Source of the DNA: Larix kaempferi
Taxonomy: Eukaryota; Streptophyta; Pinopsida; Pinales; Pinaceae
DNA length: 64,000 bases
Reading direction: 5' to 3'
NCBI GenBank assembly: GCA_027924585.1
Contig: BSBM01001444.1
Coordinates: forward strand, 124,001 to 188,000
Shown: in pieces, positions 23,891 through 36,536 of the stretch
How the letters are laid out: every line of letters begins with the position of its first letter
Position numbering within the stretch: the first letter of the stretch is position 1
Position numbers and translations under genes: made by a program
Notes under the pieces: generated by a model
Told to the model about the DNA's origin: nothing
Databases searched by the model: none
The model's input: only the letters and a program-made list of their open reading frames with translations

Positions 23891-25381
23891 GTCGGAACAC
23901 GTCTCTAACTTAACACACAAGTTACTAAAAATTTTAACCTAGTTCTACCGTTAATTTTATCTGGATGGTTAGGTGAATACATGAGGTGAGTACATAAACG
24001 TAAACATAATGCAAACCCTAACTACAAGAAAAATGCACTCTTTCTCTTGATGGAATCTATGTACGGGAAGGAGAGATCTTTTTCCAATGGTCTCACAAAT
24101 CATTAAATTTCAACAACACTCTCAATCTACCAAAAATGATAATGAAAGCACTCTTTTTGTTTTGCAAGCAAAACATGGAAATCAACAACACATCAAATCC
24201 AAATCAAAGCACTTCTTTTTGTCTTTTTTAATTAAAATGAACCTAAATGATGAAAAAGGAGAATCTCTATCTAGAGCACACTAACTTTTCAATTTTCACA
24301 ATGATAACCTAAAAGCATGAAAACCAAAGATGCATATAACTCCTTCAAGCATGGAATCACTTTTGAAAAAATTGGACTACACTTGGATTTTCCAAGAAAG
24401 TGAATGACTCATAATTCGAGAAAAATGCAAACGATTAATTCTCTTTCCAAACTTTCTGAATTCCAATGCATGAAACAATTTTTACAACAATTCTCAAATG
24501 AGCTTGAAAACGGTAAAAATGAAGCACCTTTAATTTTTCCAATGATATGCCAAGACGAAACTTGATAACGATGATGCTTTTAAGTGTAAATGGATGAAAA
24601 GAAAGACTACTTGCAGCACTCTAATCACTTGGAAATTCTCAAAGAAATGACAAGCACTCCAATGACCTAAAAACACAAAAATCACTCGAAAAGATCAAAT
24701 GCAAGCCAACCAAAGATAACTAATCTCAATAATAGTTTGGGAGCGGATATAGCATGCTGGATAGATCTAGTGAGGTGATCAGGAAGAACGAGATGGAGTG
24801 GATGACCGTGGGGGATTGAAATTTCCCACCACTTCAATTGAAATCACTTGATAAAAAAGACCCAAAGACCAACACAAGCAAACCAAATGAAACACTGTTG
24901 AATAAAAGGACCTCTGCCTGGAAGATACAGTGCAGAGATGTCTACTGATCAATCCAAAAATCAAAATTTGGAGAAGAAGAGCCCAAGCCCTAAGCTTGAA
25001 AACTCGGCGCAGGCTGTGGTTAGGCACAGAGCGCCCAACGCAGGTTGCAAGAAGGGGAAAAGCGTCGGCGGCGTAGACTGTCAAATAGGCAAAAGCGTCG
25101 GTGGCGCAGTATCCTCAGAAGAAAAAAGTGCTCTGGATAAACATGCGCACTGGGTACACTACCCAGGTGCGTCGGGCGAATAAATCAGTGCAAACAAGGA
25201 AAAAATCCAAGCAATGATCAAGTAAATGGACTGAAAATGGTTTTGCAGACCTAGAGAAAGTCAACAAACTCCTAAAGGAAAGAAGCTGATGCTGAAAATA
25301 GGCTGAAGAGGCAAAGTAATGGCTCATTAAGAAAATCAAGAATAACACACTCAAACTTGAAATCAAAACAAATGTATGTCC
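23891..25381. other. Noncoding stretch between the E1 and E2 copies
   Basis: No gene recognised. It is AT-rich to about 24900, then more GC-rich with a 'gcgtcggcggcg'/'gcgtcggtggcg' near-repeat at 25063 and 25093. The part next to 25400 should be the leader of the minus-strand element whose 5' LTR is E2. Open frames of up to 101 codons have no domain features. Confidence 0.4.
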
Positions 25382-25400
25382 CCAGTACGATCGCCGGATT
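25382..25400 (-). promoter_or_regulatory. Possible primer-binding site beside LTR E2
   Basis: Minus reading just inside the LTR end (GTCCAATAACA) is AATCCGGCGATCGTACTGGG. This resembles the TGGCGCCGTTGCCGGGG-type primer sites of plant Ty3 elements at several positions but is not exact. It supports E2 being a 5' LTR. Low certainty. Confidence 0.35.
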
Positions 25401-25533
25401 TGTTATTGGACAATCTACTTGAGCGGACGCGAGCCAGATCTCCCTAGTTCAATGTGAATCTAGAACAAATAAGGACAGAATACAAAGCTACTTTCTTAGA
25501 TCTACTTAGATATCAAGTACTTAGACATCTTAC

Positions 25534-25595
25534 CTTCGGATTGTAGATCTTCTTCCTCGTTGTTGCTCCAAGCTCTGCGGTCGTCAAATCCGTAA
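25534..25595 (-). other. Conserved 62 nt micro-exon candidate in LTR E2
   Basis: Minus strand: TCTTGCAG precedes 25595 and GTAAGATG follows 25534. In E1 the same segment is framed by TTTTGCAG (ending 16500) and GTAAAGC (from 23032), with the Copia element inserted inside it. Conservation of both splice-like borders between diverged copies suggests a noncoding exon of a spliced leader. There is no transcript evidence. Confidence 0.35.
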
Positions 25596-27938
25596 CTGCA
25601 AGACATGTCAAAACATGTGGAAACAATACAAGCAGTAAAACATGTCTAAACAATAATTGATCTAAGTAAACAGTTAAGGAAGTAAACTACAAACATTACC
25701 AACACAATAACATTCGTGGAAAGAGTTCATATTACTGTAAAAAAGAGGGAAATACAATGTAGAGAGATGATTACAACCTAAGCCTTAATGCTACAATCCT
25801 CCTCCAACAAGCCAAGCCAATGCCCCCAAAGGAAGTGTGAGTCTCCCAATAGATGGATAGGGATCCCCTAAGGTAATTTCACCAGCATGTAAGTGCCATG
25901 GACTTCCTCCCCTTGGAATGGAGAGGGGCCTTGTATTTATAGGACCAAGTGGATAGAGTAGGTTGAGGATCATGGAGAGAGGGCTAAGGGATCTGTTGTC
26001 ACCTAACCTGTAGTTACCCCTATGGATGTATCCACTCATGGATGGAAATAGGGAAGGGAAAATCAAAGGTGCAACCACGATCACCTCGACCTCCAATGGA
26101 TTGGTTGTCACGCCAGTCGAGGCAACCTTCACTTTATGTTGTCTAGCCCAGACAACAAAGGGGGAGACCCGATCTACTCCCGACAGGAGAGATCAAAACC
26201 AAGACACCAAATCAAGTTAATTCTAAATGAAGTAAGGTGTATGGTTCATCCTAGACCTTAGGGTGAAGTCACAAGACAAGTGAGGGATTCAAAGAGTGTA
26301 GCTTTGGTTCATAGTTGATGTGGGAGTGACTTATAATATTTGAAATGAGATCTAGGATTAGAGTACTAGTTCAATATTGGAAAATCCACTGCCTTGGGAA
26401 TCGTGTCCAATGCAGGGTAGTTTAAGGGTTAAATTGGGGATAACTAGTACAAGTGACAAGCTTGACCATGATACATGATGGCATCAAGGGTTTAGTTCAC
26501 CACACAAGATCAAACCACAAGTTAATCCAACAATCTAGGAAAGTCGAATTGACTTGGAGAGAAACCAATGCCTTGGGAATTGGGATAATGGAGTCAAAGT
26601 AGGGTTGACTTGTGGTTAAAGACTCCTATGGCATGAGACAAGTGGGCGATTAAGGTCTTGATGGATGAATAGGTCTAGATCTAGGTTTGACCAAAGTGGA
26701 CCACAATCCCTTAAAATAAGGGATGCTATCCCCAAGGCAAGATTTGACAAGGTGACACACTAGACCTAGGTTTTGAATTATTCCCGTTCCAAATCCACTG
26801 AAATCTCAAGTACCCTTGTCCTAGAAGTGGACAAACTCCCTTCTCCCAGGTGGTGTGACTTTACCCAAGGAAGCCTAAAAGTGGGGTAAATGGGGTTAAG
26901 ACAAGTCCGATGACATCCAAACTTTAGATCCGGGTAGGTTAGTCAAGTAGGAGTGTGGATCTATAATTTCACGGCAATCCGACGGCTAGATCTTACTAGA
27001 TCTGAGTTTAAATATACCAAGTGGTCCAAAATGGGGATTAAATCCCTTAAAATGTGGAATAGGGCCCACAAGGTATAAATCAGAAAAGTGACAATCTGGG
27101 GGTAGGTTATTTGATGTGTAGATTATGAATCAAGCGGGATCTCAACTACCCACCACCTAGATCTAGGCCAACTCACCCTCACCAATAAGTGCGCCTTGCT
27201 TGGGAGAGCTAGTTTGGCTTGGGAAGAGGGTCAAACGGAAGCCAATCCTCACCAAACTATAGATCCGGGAATACGTGGATGCTATAGAGGTGGGTTTTCA
27301 ATATTATGCCCAACCACCCACTAGATCTAAGTAGATCTGAGAAAATATAAAATGAGGGTTTTGAAATAATTAGGGTTTTATCAATTTATGAGCTATGTCA
27401 ATGGATTGGATCAAGATAAGAGAAACAAACCTGTGGATCTTACCTGGGTAACCTTGTAGATGCCTTGATGATGATGATCTATGCAAACCCGATCAATTTG
27501 AGAAGCTTTGAGGCAGTTCTCTATGCAATCGATTTAGTCCAAGAAGCCAATGCGCCCTCTCTCCTGCACAACAAACGTCAACAATATCAGATTTGATGTA
27601 ATCAAGAGATAAGAATAATGCCACAAGAGAAGTAACAGAAAGATAGCATAGATCACAATGATGCTAATGATAACCCTCTGATACAAGCAAATGCCAAGAA
27701 AGTCGATTTGAAGAAGCCTTGCAAAATCGCCCTTGTTGAACTCGCCCTCCTGTAGACAAACAATGATTTCCAGAAATAGATAGATCTTACCACAAATTCC
27801 AAATGCTAGGTTGCAATAGACTTTCCAATCACCATCTAAGAACACCAGATGTAAAGGAGACCACAAGAATTTCCACAAGAAAGTTTTTCTATACCAATAA
27901 TCCAAGAGCCAAAGACCCCTTACAATGAGAAGCTCTCT

Positions 27939-27951
27939 CCTTTAAATAGGA
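27939..27951 (-). promoter_or_regulatory. Core promoter of copy A
   Basis: Minus strand CCTATTTAAAGGA; the equivalent TATA-like boxes are at 62479-62489 (B), 44420-44430 (C) and 32574-32583 (D, CCTATATAAGG). All four are followed within about 20-50 bp by TCATTGTAA, a likely start region. Confidence 0.55.
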
Positions 27952-29487
27952 AGGAGAGGCATCAAAATCCTAACCACTTTTTGAATGAGTGGCTAAGATT
28001 AAAAGATACAAATGTCTAATCAATGGTTGAGATGAGCTCAACAATAAAATACATGGATCACTAATAAAATATTATATGAGTGGACAAAATCGCCCTAGAA
28101 GAGGGGAATCCCACCAAATCATGATGACAAAATATAATAAGGGGCTTATGGTGGGTCAAAGGGGTAATTTTATCCCTCCTTGGTCAATCCCCATAGCACA
28201 ATAATCATAAAATAATCATCAATATACCAAATCGTGCCTCCATGGTCAAATCGTAGGCCTCAAAAAGACCTCAGAAATCATCAGAAAGTGCCATAAGTGA
28301 TGGATGCAGGCCCCGATGAAGCTGAAACTGCTGGAGGAGGTGTGGAAGACCCCGATCTATCATCACTGATCATCCCATGCCATAACATTGCCTCGGTATC
28401 CCAAATCGATTTCCTCAATAGCCATTTCTACCAATCCTGAAATGCCTCGGGAAGCATGAAACTGCCCCAAACTGACTCCTGGAGTGCCTGCGCTGTCAAG
28501 GTGAGGGCACCAGTGTGTCCGGGAGGGGGGTAATATGGTAAAAAAAAGTGGCTGGACCACCCCCTCCATCATCAGCGCCCTAGGTCAACCGGATAAAAAT
28601 CACATCTGCTCTGACAGGGCCTCCGACAGACCAAAACTGCACTGGGATAGCCTACTGAGGCCCAATCATCACTTTAAGTGCCCGGAACTGAAAACAAACT
28701 GTCTCATCGGACTCAGAAGGTCCAAATCCATCCAAAATGTGTACTCATACACCATATGAGTCTCTGCATGATCAAAATATATATCCAATATACCGGAACA
28801 GGGCCAATAATAATAATCTGTAAATGATCAAATACTGCTGTAAACCAAGAATCATCATCATAACCCTGTAGCTGCTGCATAGAATCATCATGTATGTACA
28901 CATAGACCATATATCATCTATCCATATCATCATAGGGTCCAACCATCTCATGTCCTATGGTTGACCTTGGTCAGACTAGGCCTAACCAAGTCAGCATGAC
29001 CCAATATAACTCAGACCATCATCATAAGCTGCTGCAAAGTGTCAAAGGTTAATGCATGCTCTACAACTTATTCAAATAACAATTATAACACAAAGTAATC
29101 ATTACTGGCGATCTAAATCCAAATATATAGTGTCATTAATTATTATTATTACTTAGACCAGACTTTCAAGATCATACTCACTTCATAGCTGTGATCAGTT
29201 TGTTAGTGAAGGGTGAAGGTTAAAATAACTGGCTAGGCCAAGGGATGACTTGACTGACTTAACTTTGTGACACTTTGGCAAGGGAAAGGGAATACACACC
29301 ATAGTATATACTGAATGAGCAATAACACAGGGAATGGCGGTGTCTCACAAATGGATGAGTTGTTCAAAGAGGGTTTATTCACCTTTAACATATGCGCACA
29401 ATCCATAATACAAATGAGGCCAGCAATCGTTTTGATATAACGTTTAAGTTCCATTGCTTTTGGGCCTGAAGTTTCCATAGCCTTGGT

Positions 29488-29712
29488 CTATGTGTGTTTA
29501 TAAACACATTGCATAGATTTACATTTATTTTAGGCTTTCTATTGCAGGTGTGTTTTTAAGGCACTTGTTTACCTGAGCACTTCTAGGTGTGTCATGGACA
29601 GCTTGTTTACCTAGGTATTTATTTTTCCAAAAGATATAACATTTTATTTTCATGGCCATTTTCATTTGGCATGCCTTTCATTCATGTGTGTTTAGAAACA
29701 CATTGCATGAAT
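29488..29712. repeat. Paired hairpin motifs in U3 of copy A
   Basis: Two imperfect palindromes share the core TGTGTTTA/GAAACACA: 29488-29516 (ctatg...catag arms) and 29680-29712 (attcatg...catgaat arms). Both recur in copy B at 60922-60950 and 60726-60758. They could be structural or factor-binding elements of the LTR. Confidence 0.5.
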
Positions 29713-30609
29713 GGGCTTTTTATACAAGATATAGCATTTCATTTTCCAGATTTTGTATACATGGCAGCACTAAAAGTTTCAGGTTTAGCCAACACAACTT
29801 TAGTGACTAGGGGGAATTCCAAGGAACTCCAACTCACCATAGGTAAGTTTTGTCACCAACTCAGAGCCGAGACACAATAAACAGGGAAGCTCATCCAATA
29901 CAGAGGCTACAGTGGGGAAAAGTCCTCCATGCCACTATTCAAGTAGTAAGTCAAGGTGATAAACTAAAAAGGTAGGCAATGGATGGATGAAGACAATGAA
30001 TAATGGAGCCAACACTAGCAAGCCAAGGTATGGTGGAATGATCACCTCTATTCTCCCTAAGGAGGGTAAAACCAATGAGTATGAATAGTGAACTTCTAAG
30101 TCTGAGTAGGGACAAATATAATATATATATAATAAAATCAACCAGGTCCACATATCTATATGATCGCCAGATCATGATACTAAGTGCTAAGACATGCTAT
30201 AAGAATAATTATAAAAGCAATATAACCATAACACAATGATATACCTGCTGAGTCATATACCTGAATGCTCATCAACCTGTACCATCATATGTCCTCTGAA
30301 GTTGCTGCTGTAACTCTGGGCACTACTGACTGCTCTGTACCAATGGTATAATGGCTACATCGGTCATCTCTCTGAGTGTCCTGAGACTTAGTCATGGCAT
30401 GGGGAATATACACTGTTGTCCACAATCTGATAGTGATCCAATGTAGATGCTCATCTCAGCATCTCAAATGTAAGGAAACTGGCTGAATAGTGTACTGGCA
30501 TCAGAAAAATAATGTATGGTAGCCCGGCTACTATGTATGTGATAACAGGATCCTCCCCTGAGGTTAGGGAACCGTAGGACAACTCACCTAGGAGTTAGGG
30601 ATAGGGATC

Positions 30610-33600
30610 TGTTATCACACAACTTGTAGTTGCCTCTAGAGGTATCCCATCCGGGACGGTAGAGGAGTTAGGCAACTAAAGAGGTGACCTAAGAGATGCC
30701 ACGGTTCCCAATGCAATTGGGAGTCACGTCAACCGAGGCACTCTTCGCTTTAGGTCAAGGTGTAACTAGACCAAGGGGGAGACCCTATACCCCAATCACA
30801 GTTGATTGGACCCAAACAAAGGTTTCTAAGGATGGATAAGTAATGAGTTACGGAAACCAATGCAAGGCTAAGTAGACCTAATGTTTAATCTATGGTTGAA
30901 GGTGGTATCATGGATAACTAGTGTTTCAACCTATGTGTGGTTTAGGCCACTTGATGGGGTATGATTATTAAGTATAGTACCATGTGTTTACACAAGTGGG
31001 TCTTGTTGCCTTGGGAAGTGTGAAATGGTTCTAGATGGGCCCACAAGGTGAAGTTAAGTGTGAAGATGGTACTATAGGCTAGATCTAGGTTAGATCTACA
31101 AGTTAGAGTTGGTTCTAGGATTACCCATGTGCTAGATCTAGGGTTTGACACTAATCCCAAGAAGTGCGCCTTGCTTGGAGAAGGACTAGTGCCTTGTTTA
31201 GTGGGCTAATGGAGTCAAGAAAGATGTCAAAGTGTAGATCGGGACACCTAGAAGCCAAGTCAAGTGAAATGGATGTGATCCAATGGTTAGGTCTTACTAG
31301 ATCTAGGTTTTTGAGTGATGACCAAAAGTGGACCACAATTCCTTAAAACAAGGAATGCAATCCCCAAGGTAGATCGGGGCAAAAGGATAGTCTAGACCTA
31401 GGTTTCAAGGCATGGGCATCCCAAATCCACGAAAATCTCCAACACCCACTTCCTAGAAGTGGTCCAACTCAAAACTCCCAAGGGGTGCGACTTTCTCAAG
31501 GAGAGGCAAAAAGTGGGTTTTGGTGGACCAAACCAAGTCCAATGGCCACCAAAATGTAGATCCGGGGTGTTAGTACCCCGATCTATGTTCCTTCAAAGTT
31601 TCAAGTGAATCCAATGGGTAGATCTTAGTAGATCTAAGTTTTAAGGTGCCAAGAAGGTCAAAAGGGGGTTTCAACCCCTCAAAACATGGAGAGATGTCCA
31701 CAAGGTAGTTTTCACCGAAGTAAGGATATGGGTATGTGTTATCAAGTGTCTAGTAGTCAACTCAAGCGGGATCTCACATACCCATGTGCTAGATCTAGCC
31801 CAACAAGCCTCTCTCAAGGAAGTGCGCTTTAGGTCAAGGAGAGCTTTTTGTCTTAGAAAATGGATCAATTCTTTGCCAATCACCACCAAACTATAGATCC
31901 AACTAGGGGTGGATGCTATAGAGGTGGGTTTTCAATATCTTTTCAAAAGGAGGGCTAGATCTAAGTAGATCTAAGAAATACCAAAAACAAGGGTTTTACT
32001 TTGATTAGGGTTTTTGTGATCTAGAAATTATGGAAGATTCAAGGAAGAGAAGATCATACCTCTTGGGACATACCTGGATGAAGAGATGAATGCTAGTTGA
32101 GACGAGGATTACTTTGCCAAAGATCAAATGGAGAATTGTTGAAGCCCTCTTGCCAAATCGATTTTTCCAAGCCACATGTGATTCCTTCTAACCTGTCAAG
32201 CCAAGGAGCAAAGCATCAATTAGTTTAACAAATTGAAGGTAAATGCAAGCAAGAGAGAGAAAAACATAGAATAGTTGACACAAAGGCAAAACCACTCCCT
32301 GTCAAACCCAAAACGACTTCTTCCAAGCTTGAAGGGCAAGCCTCCCCACCAATTCGCACTTGTCAAAGTCGCCTTCTCAACCTGCAAATAAAGTATGGCA
32401 AATATGCAAGATAGCTACAATAGATCCTCCAGTGCAATGGACAATAGCATTTACAATCGAAACAACCAACATCCACTCCAATCCAAGCATGTACTCCAAA
32501 AGATAGAAATTTTATTCCAAGAGCCAAGAGCCAAAAATCTCTAGATGAATTTTACAATGAGGGGGTCTCCTCCTTATATAGGATAATAAAGACCAAAACC
32601 CTAGATCTCAAAACCACTTTTTGAAATGAGTGGTTGAGATTAGAAGATCTCACAACATAATCAATGGCTAGGATGAATCCATAACAATATATCACATGGA
32701 TCACTCAACATAACAATAGCGCCCTCACTAAATGGTACACTAGAGGGTGACGTCATCCCACAAGAGGGGTATAAAGTACAATAATCCACCTCATGATGAC
32801 TAGGACATGATATAATAAGCACATGGTGGGGCTAGGAGGTATAAATCCTTGCTAGCTCACCCCAAGGCACAATAAAATAATAAAATATGTCCAATATAAT
32901 AACAATGACCAAAACTGTCCTCAGAATCCATGACAGTCGAGCAGTAAATGTCCTCCTGTGATCAATCTGGAGATACCCACATGGTGAAAAATGACTGGAA
33001 GATAGTGAGATCAACCTGGAAGACCTCCGTGAAAACCAAATGCCAAAACCTTGCCTCAATTTCCCAAATCGATTTCCTCAGTGACCACTTTATCCCATTT
33101 TTTAACTGCCTCGGGAACTGTGAAAGTGCCAAAACTGCCTCCTAGGGTGCTAGCGCTGTCCATCTGAGCCCACCAGGCTCTCCGGGAGGGGGGATAAATG
33201 GTAATAACCAGTGGCTGGACCACCCCCTCCATCATCAGCGCCCTAGGTGAACTGGCCTCTCGGGGCCCCTGCTGCTCAGGCTGGGAAATCAGCCCCAAAT
33301 CTGGTCAACAAGCGTAAAACTGCATCAATCACTGTCAGAAGTGCCCGGAACTGAAAGATAAGTGTCTCAATGGATCCAGAAGACCCAAATCCACTAGGAA
33401 TGAGTACTCATACACCCTGGGTTGCCCAAATGGGCCAGCTGTAGGGTCCACCATATATGGACAATGTATAATCTGCTGATCTGTAATAATAATAACCTGC
33501 TGAACTGGATCAAACATCATCTGTATCATATGTCCATCATATGATATGATCATCAAACATGTGAGACCATAAATCATCATCAATAATCATCATACATGGT

Positions 33601-35100
33601 CCACATCATCACGGATCCCAAGAGTATATATAATCAAGGATAAATCACATCAGTAGACTAAGACAATGCTTCCTTAATCATTCCCATAGCTAAGCTCAAA
33701 GTATAAATTCCATTCAGTGGCATTAATCAAGTTAATATATTCCGTGGTTATATAAAATTACTTGCACCATAGTTCAAATGACAAACTCACTCATTGGACA
33801 TGGTCAAACTGCTAGTGAAGGATGAAGGCTAGGAGCAAGGTTGGGCCAAGGGTTTGACTTGTCTAACTTAACTCAAAAATACTTTGGACTGGGAAAAGGG
33901 GGAAGCTACAAACTCTGTGCTGGACAAAAGAACACGGGGGATGGCTGTGCCTCACAAATGGATAAGTTGTTTAGAGAGTGTTTATTCAACTTAGGCATCA
34001 TGTCTACATCAAGTTGATCCAGGTTCATTAGGATCATTCAATTTTATTTCCATGGCCTTTTTGGCCTACATAACCCTTCGGATTTCAGATGTGCTGAGAA
34101 GCACAACTAGTTGCAGCTTGCATCCAGGGCATGTTTTTCATATATTCACAAGGTCAGCAATTGTTTAGATATATCTTTTAAGAACTATTGCTTTTTGGAC
34201 CTTTCTTATACTCTTCGAGGAGTATTTTTAGCTTTTCATTGCTCTTGCCCTTTTTTTTTTGTTTCCATGGGCGAATTTATTAAGTTTCCATAGGTAGAAC
34301 ATGAGCTTTCAGTTTTAGCCAACAACATCTCAAGTGACTAGGGGGAGTTCGAGCCAATGCCAAACATCGGGACAACCGACCAGAATGATGTAGGCCTACA
34401 ATCCAACTCACCAAAGGCAAGTTCTGTCACCAACTCAGAGCCGAGACACTAAATAAACAGGGATGTGGTCCAAACACAGAGGTAGAAAAATAGGGAAGTC
34501 CTCAGTATCAGAAAGTCAAATGAGACAAGTCAGGGTTTAAAGTCAAACAGGAAGGTCATGTATGGATGGAGATAAGTGAGTATGGAGCCTACACTAGCAG
34601 ACAACTGGTGTCGGGAAAGACCATGTCTATGTAAGGTGAAATACCAGTAAGTTTTGTTAAATGACCTAAAAGTGCAAGCAATTGTCCATTTTATGATTTA
34701 CAGTTCATTTTAAGTAGTTTGCCACATCAGGAGTAATATACCAAGCACATGCTATAATCATGACTAAATCAACAAGCTAATAATCCACAGTCAGTGAGAA
34801 CATATCCATAGATCATACAACATCATCATAATAACAATCATCATGCATCATCTGAAACACTGCTGAAGTACATCTCTAGGCACTGAACTGAAACTGTAAT
34901 GGGATAAGTGGTCACATCAGTCATCAAATCTGAACTCTCAAGGCTCAGCCTTGACACAAGGTCATGCAATCTGAAAAATGTACTGCTCTGATCATGAGTG
35001 ATCCAAAATATATAGCCATGCTCTGGAATAAATGAAGCTCCGGAATGTGCAGATATCTGCTGTACAAGAATAGTAGCCCTGCTACTATGGTGTGATAACA
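30610..35100 (-). mobile_element. 4.5 kb LTR-like element, copy D (diverged subfamily)
   Basis: 4,491 bp, minus orientation, termini TGTTATCACACC ... GTGTGATAACA, flanked by GGATC at 30605-30609 and 35101-35105. It is colinear with copy A (shared 'GGATCCACAA..CCTTAA' blocks, a TATA box at about 2.5 kb, R-U5 of about 1.95 kb) but clearly more diverged from A than A is from B. No protein is encoded. It inserted in LTR E2 about 60 bp from where A inserted. The uninterrupted site is visible in E1 at about 16035. Confidence 0.75.
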
Positions 35101-35435
35101 GGATCCACCTCATCCAACTTCTAGAAATCGCTCGAAAGATACCTTTATCCCAATTAACCAACTCCAGTGCAAGCTGCATGAGGGAAACCTGCGTCAGGGA
35201 AGGGAAGCGCAGGCTGCACAAAGGCATCCTGTGTCGCCGGCATAGTTTGGAAGAGTTCATTCTGCGCCGGGCCTAGTTGGGCACTTCTTTCTCAAAGACA
35301 ACATGTGCCGACCCAACTAGAAATGTGGACAAAGGGCATCAACTTGCTCTAACTGACTTGCTTGATCATGGAGACTTCAGGGATCAAGGCATTGAGTTAA
35401 CAAGGGAATCATGATGGCGAGATTTAGGTGTAACA

Positions 35436-36536
35436 CTTCATAATGGTTTTGAATAACAAAGTTAACATGGCCATAATGATTAGAAACAGTATCTTTAATC
35501 TGGTTGCCATCAATTTGAGTATCAAAGCAATTATGAAGTTTCTCATTTTCAATAAAAGGATTAGAATATAATTTACATACAATCAGTTGTTGTTGATCAT
35601 GGAATTCACGACAAGGCTGCGGGGAATCACTCTAGCCCCCTCCGCTTCGCTCCCAATTCACGATCCCGGAGGAAGAGGTGAGGAATCGATCTCGGGATTG
35701 CGATTCCTCTTCGCTTCCTCTCGGGATCGATTTTGTAATTCGTAAATCCGGGGCAAAAAAAACGATCCCTGGTTTTTGAGGAATCGCTGAGGGAGCAATG
35801 AGGGATCGATGCTCCTAGAGCGATCCCTCATCGCTCCCTCAACGATCCTGAACCAAAAAAATCGCTCCTGAAAAAGCTCCCTGAGCGATTCTGCGGGCTA
35901 AGCGGACTTGAGTCCGATTTTTCTCAAATTTGCAAAAACAAATTGTTTTTTAGTGATTGGCTAGGGTTCATTTAGGCAAATAAACACTATTAAACTCCAT
36001 TTGGACTCATTCTATTCCTCATTTCATTGATTTCACTTCCCTTGCTAGGGCTTTGAGTGGGTTTACTAGTTGTTTGAGAGCAAATTTGTGGGAGCTTGGA
36101 GGGGAGATTGAAGGGGAGATTGAAAGCTTCTATTTGTGAGAGCTTGGAAGGGAGATTGAAGGCTCCCATAGAGACATTCAACCACCATTGAAGAGCTAAA
36201 GAGGTAGGCTCTAAAAACCCAATATTTGTTTGCTTTTGAAAAAATATTTCACTATGTTAAATTTAAACCTTGCAATGTTCTCTTCTCCTACTCTTTCCAA
36301 TTTCTTATTCTTCATCATTCTATTGCAGGCAACAAGTGACTCTCATCTTGAATTAAGAAACATGATGGGTATGTGGTTTTGGATTGTGTTTCCGCTTCTT
36401 CTCATTATGATGGTGTTGGGAAGCAAATATGGTGGTGGTAGTGATGAGGGGGAAGAGGTAGAGAGTGACACATACTGTGGAGAAGAGGAGGAAGGGGAAG
36501 AGGGTGATGATGATGAGATTGAGAGTGATTAGAGGC
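35436..36536. other. 5' part of the hAT element: noncoding, GATCG-rich
   Basis: 35436-35620 is unremarkable. 35620-35910 is dense in GATCG/CGATC words and includes a strong hairpin (listed separately). From 36230 an open frame of 100 codons ends in a very acidic tail (EEEEGEEGDDDEIESD) but is in a different frame from the downstream BED finger. TTCTATTGCAG at 36329 could be a splice acceptor. Subterminal repeats are common in hAT elements; the actual terminal inverted repeat was not found. Confidence 0.4.
35789..35840. repeat. 20 bp hairpin in a GATCG-rich region
   Basis: Arms 35789-35808 and 35821-35840 are complementary at 19 of 20 bases (GAGGGAGC..ATGAGGGATCG) around a 12 nt loop. It lies upstream of the hAT BED finger and may be part of the subterminal transposase-binding region, which is inference. 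Confidence 0.7.

Larger units (their letters stand above)
25994..30547 (-). mobile_element. 4.5 kb LTR-like element, copy A
   Basis: 4,554 bp with TG...CA ends (minus reading TGTTATCACA ... GGTGACAACA) and flanking GGATC duplications at 25989-25993 and 30548-30552. It has no open frame longer than about 123 codons and no retroelement protein. About 2.6 kb from its 5' end the minus strand has CCTATTTAAAGGAG followed by CTTCTCATTGTAAGG, a core promoter with start region at the same place in copies B, C and D. The most economical reading is a solo LTR of a giant-LTR retrotransposon (U3 about 2.6 kb, R-U5 about 1.9 kb). A non-autonomous element cannot be excluded. Copy B at 59892 is a near-identical inverted copy. 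Confidence 0.75.
25401..35435 (-). mobile_element. LTR of family E, copy E2, split by elements A and D
   Basis: E2 sequence occupies 25401-25993, 30548-30609 and 35101-35435. Read on the minus strand, it starts TGTTACACC at 35435 and ends CCAATAACA at 25401, colinear with E1 across every piece. The middle piece (only about 62 bp) carries CTATCCCTA and CGGTTCCCTAA, which in E1 lie side by side at 16041-16085. The two interruptions therefore fall within one contiguous ancestral LTR of about 985 bp. Confidence 0.8.

Noticed and set aside
25994-35100. A and D as the two LTRs of a single element
   Set aside because: The 62 bp between them is part of LTR E2, each has its own GGATC duplication, and D is clearly more diverged from A than B is.
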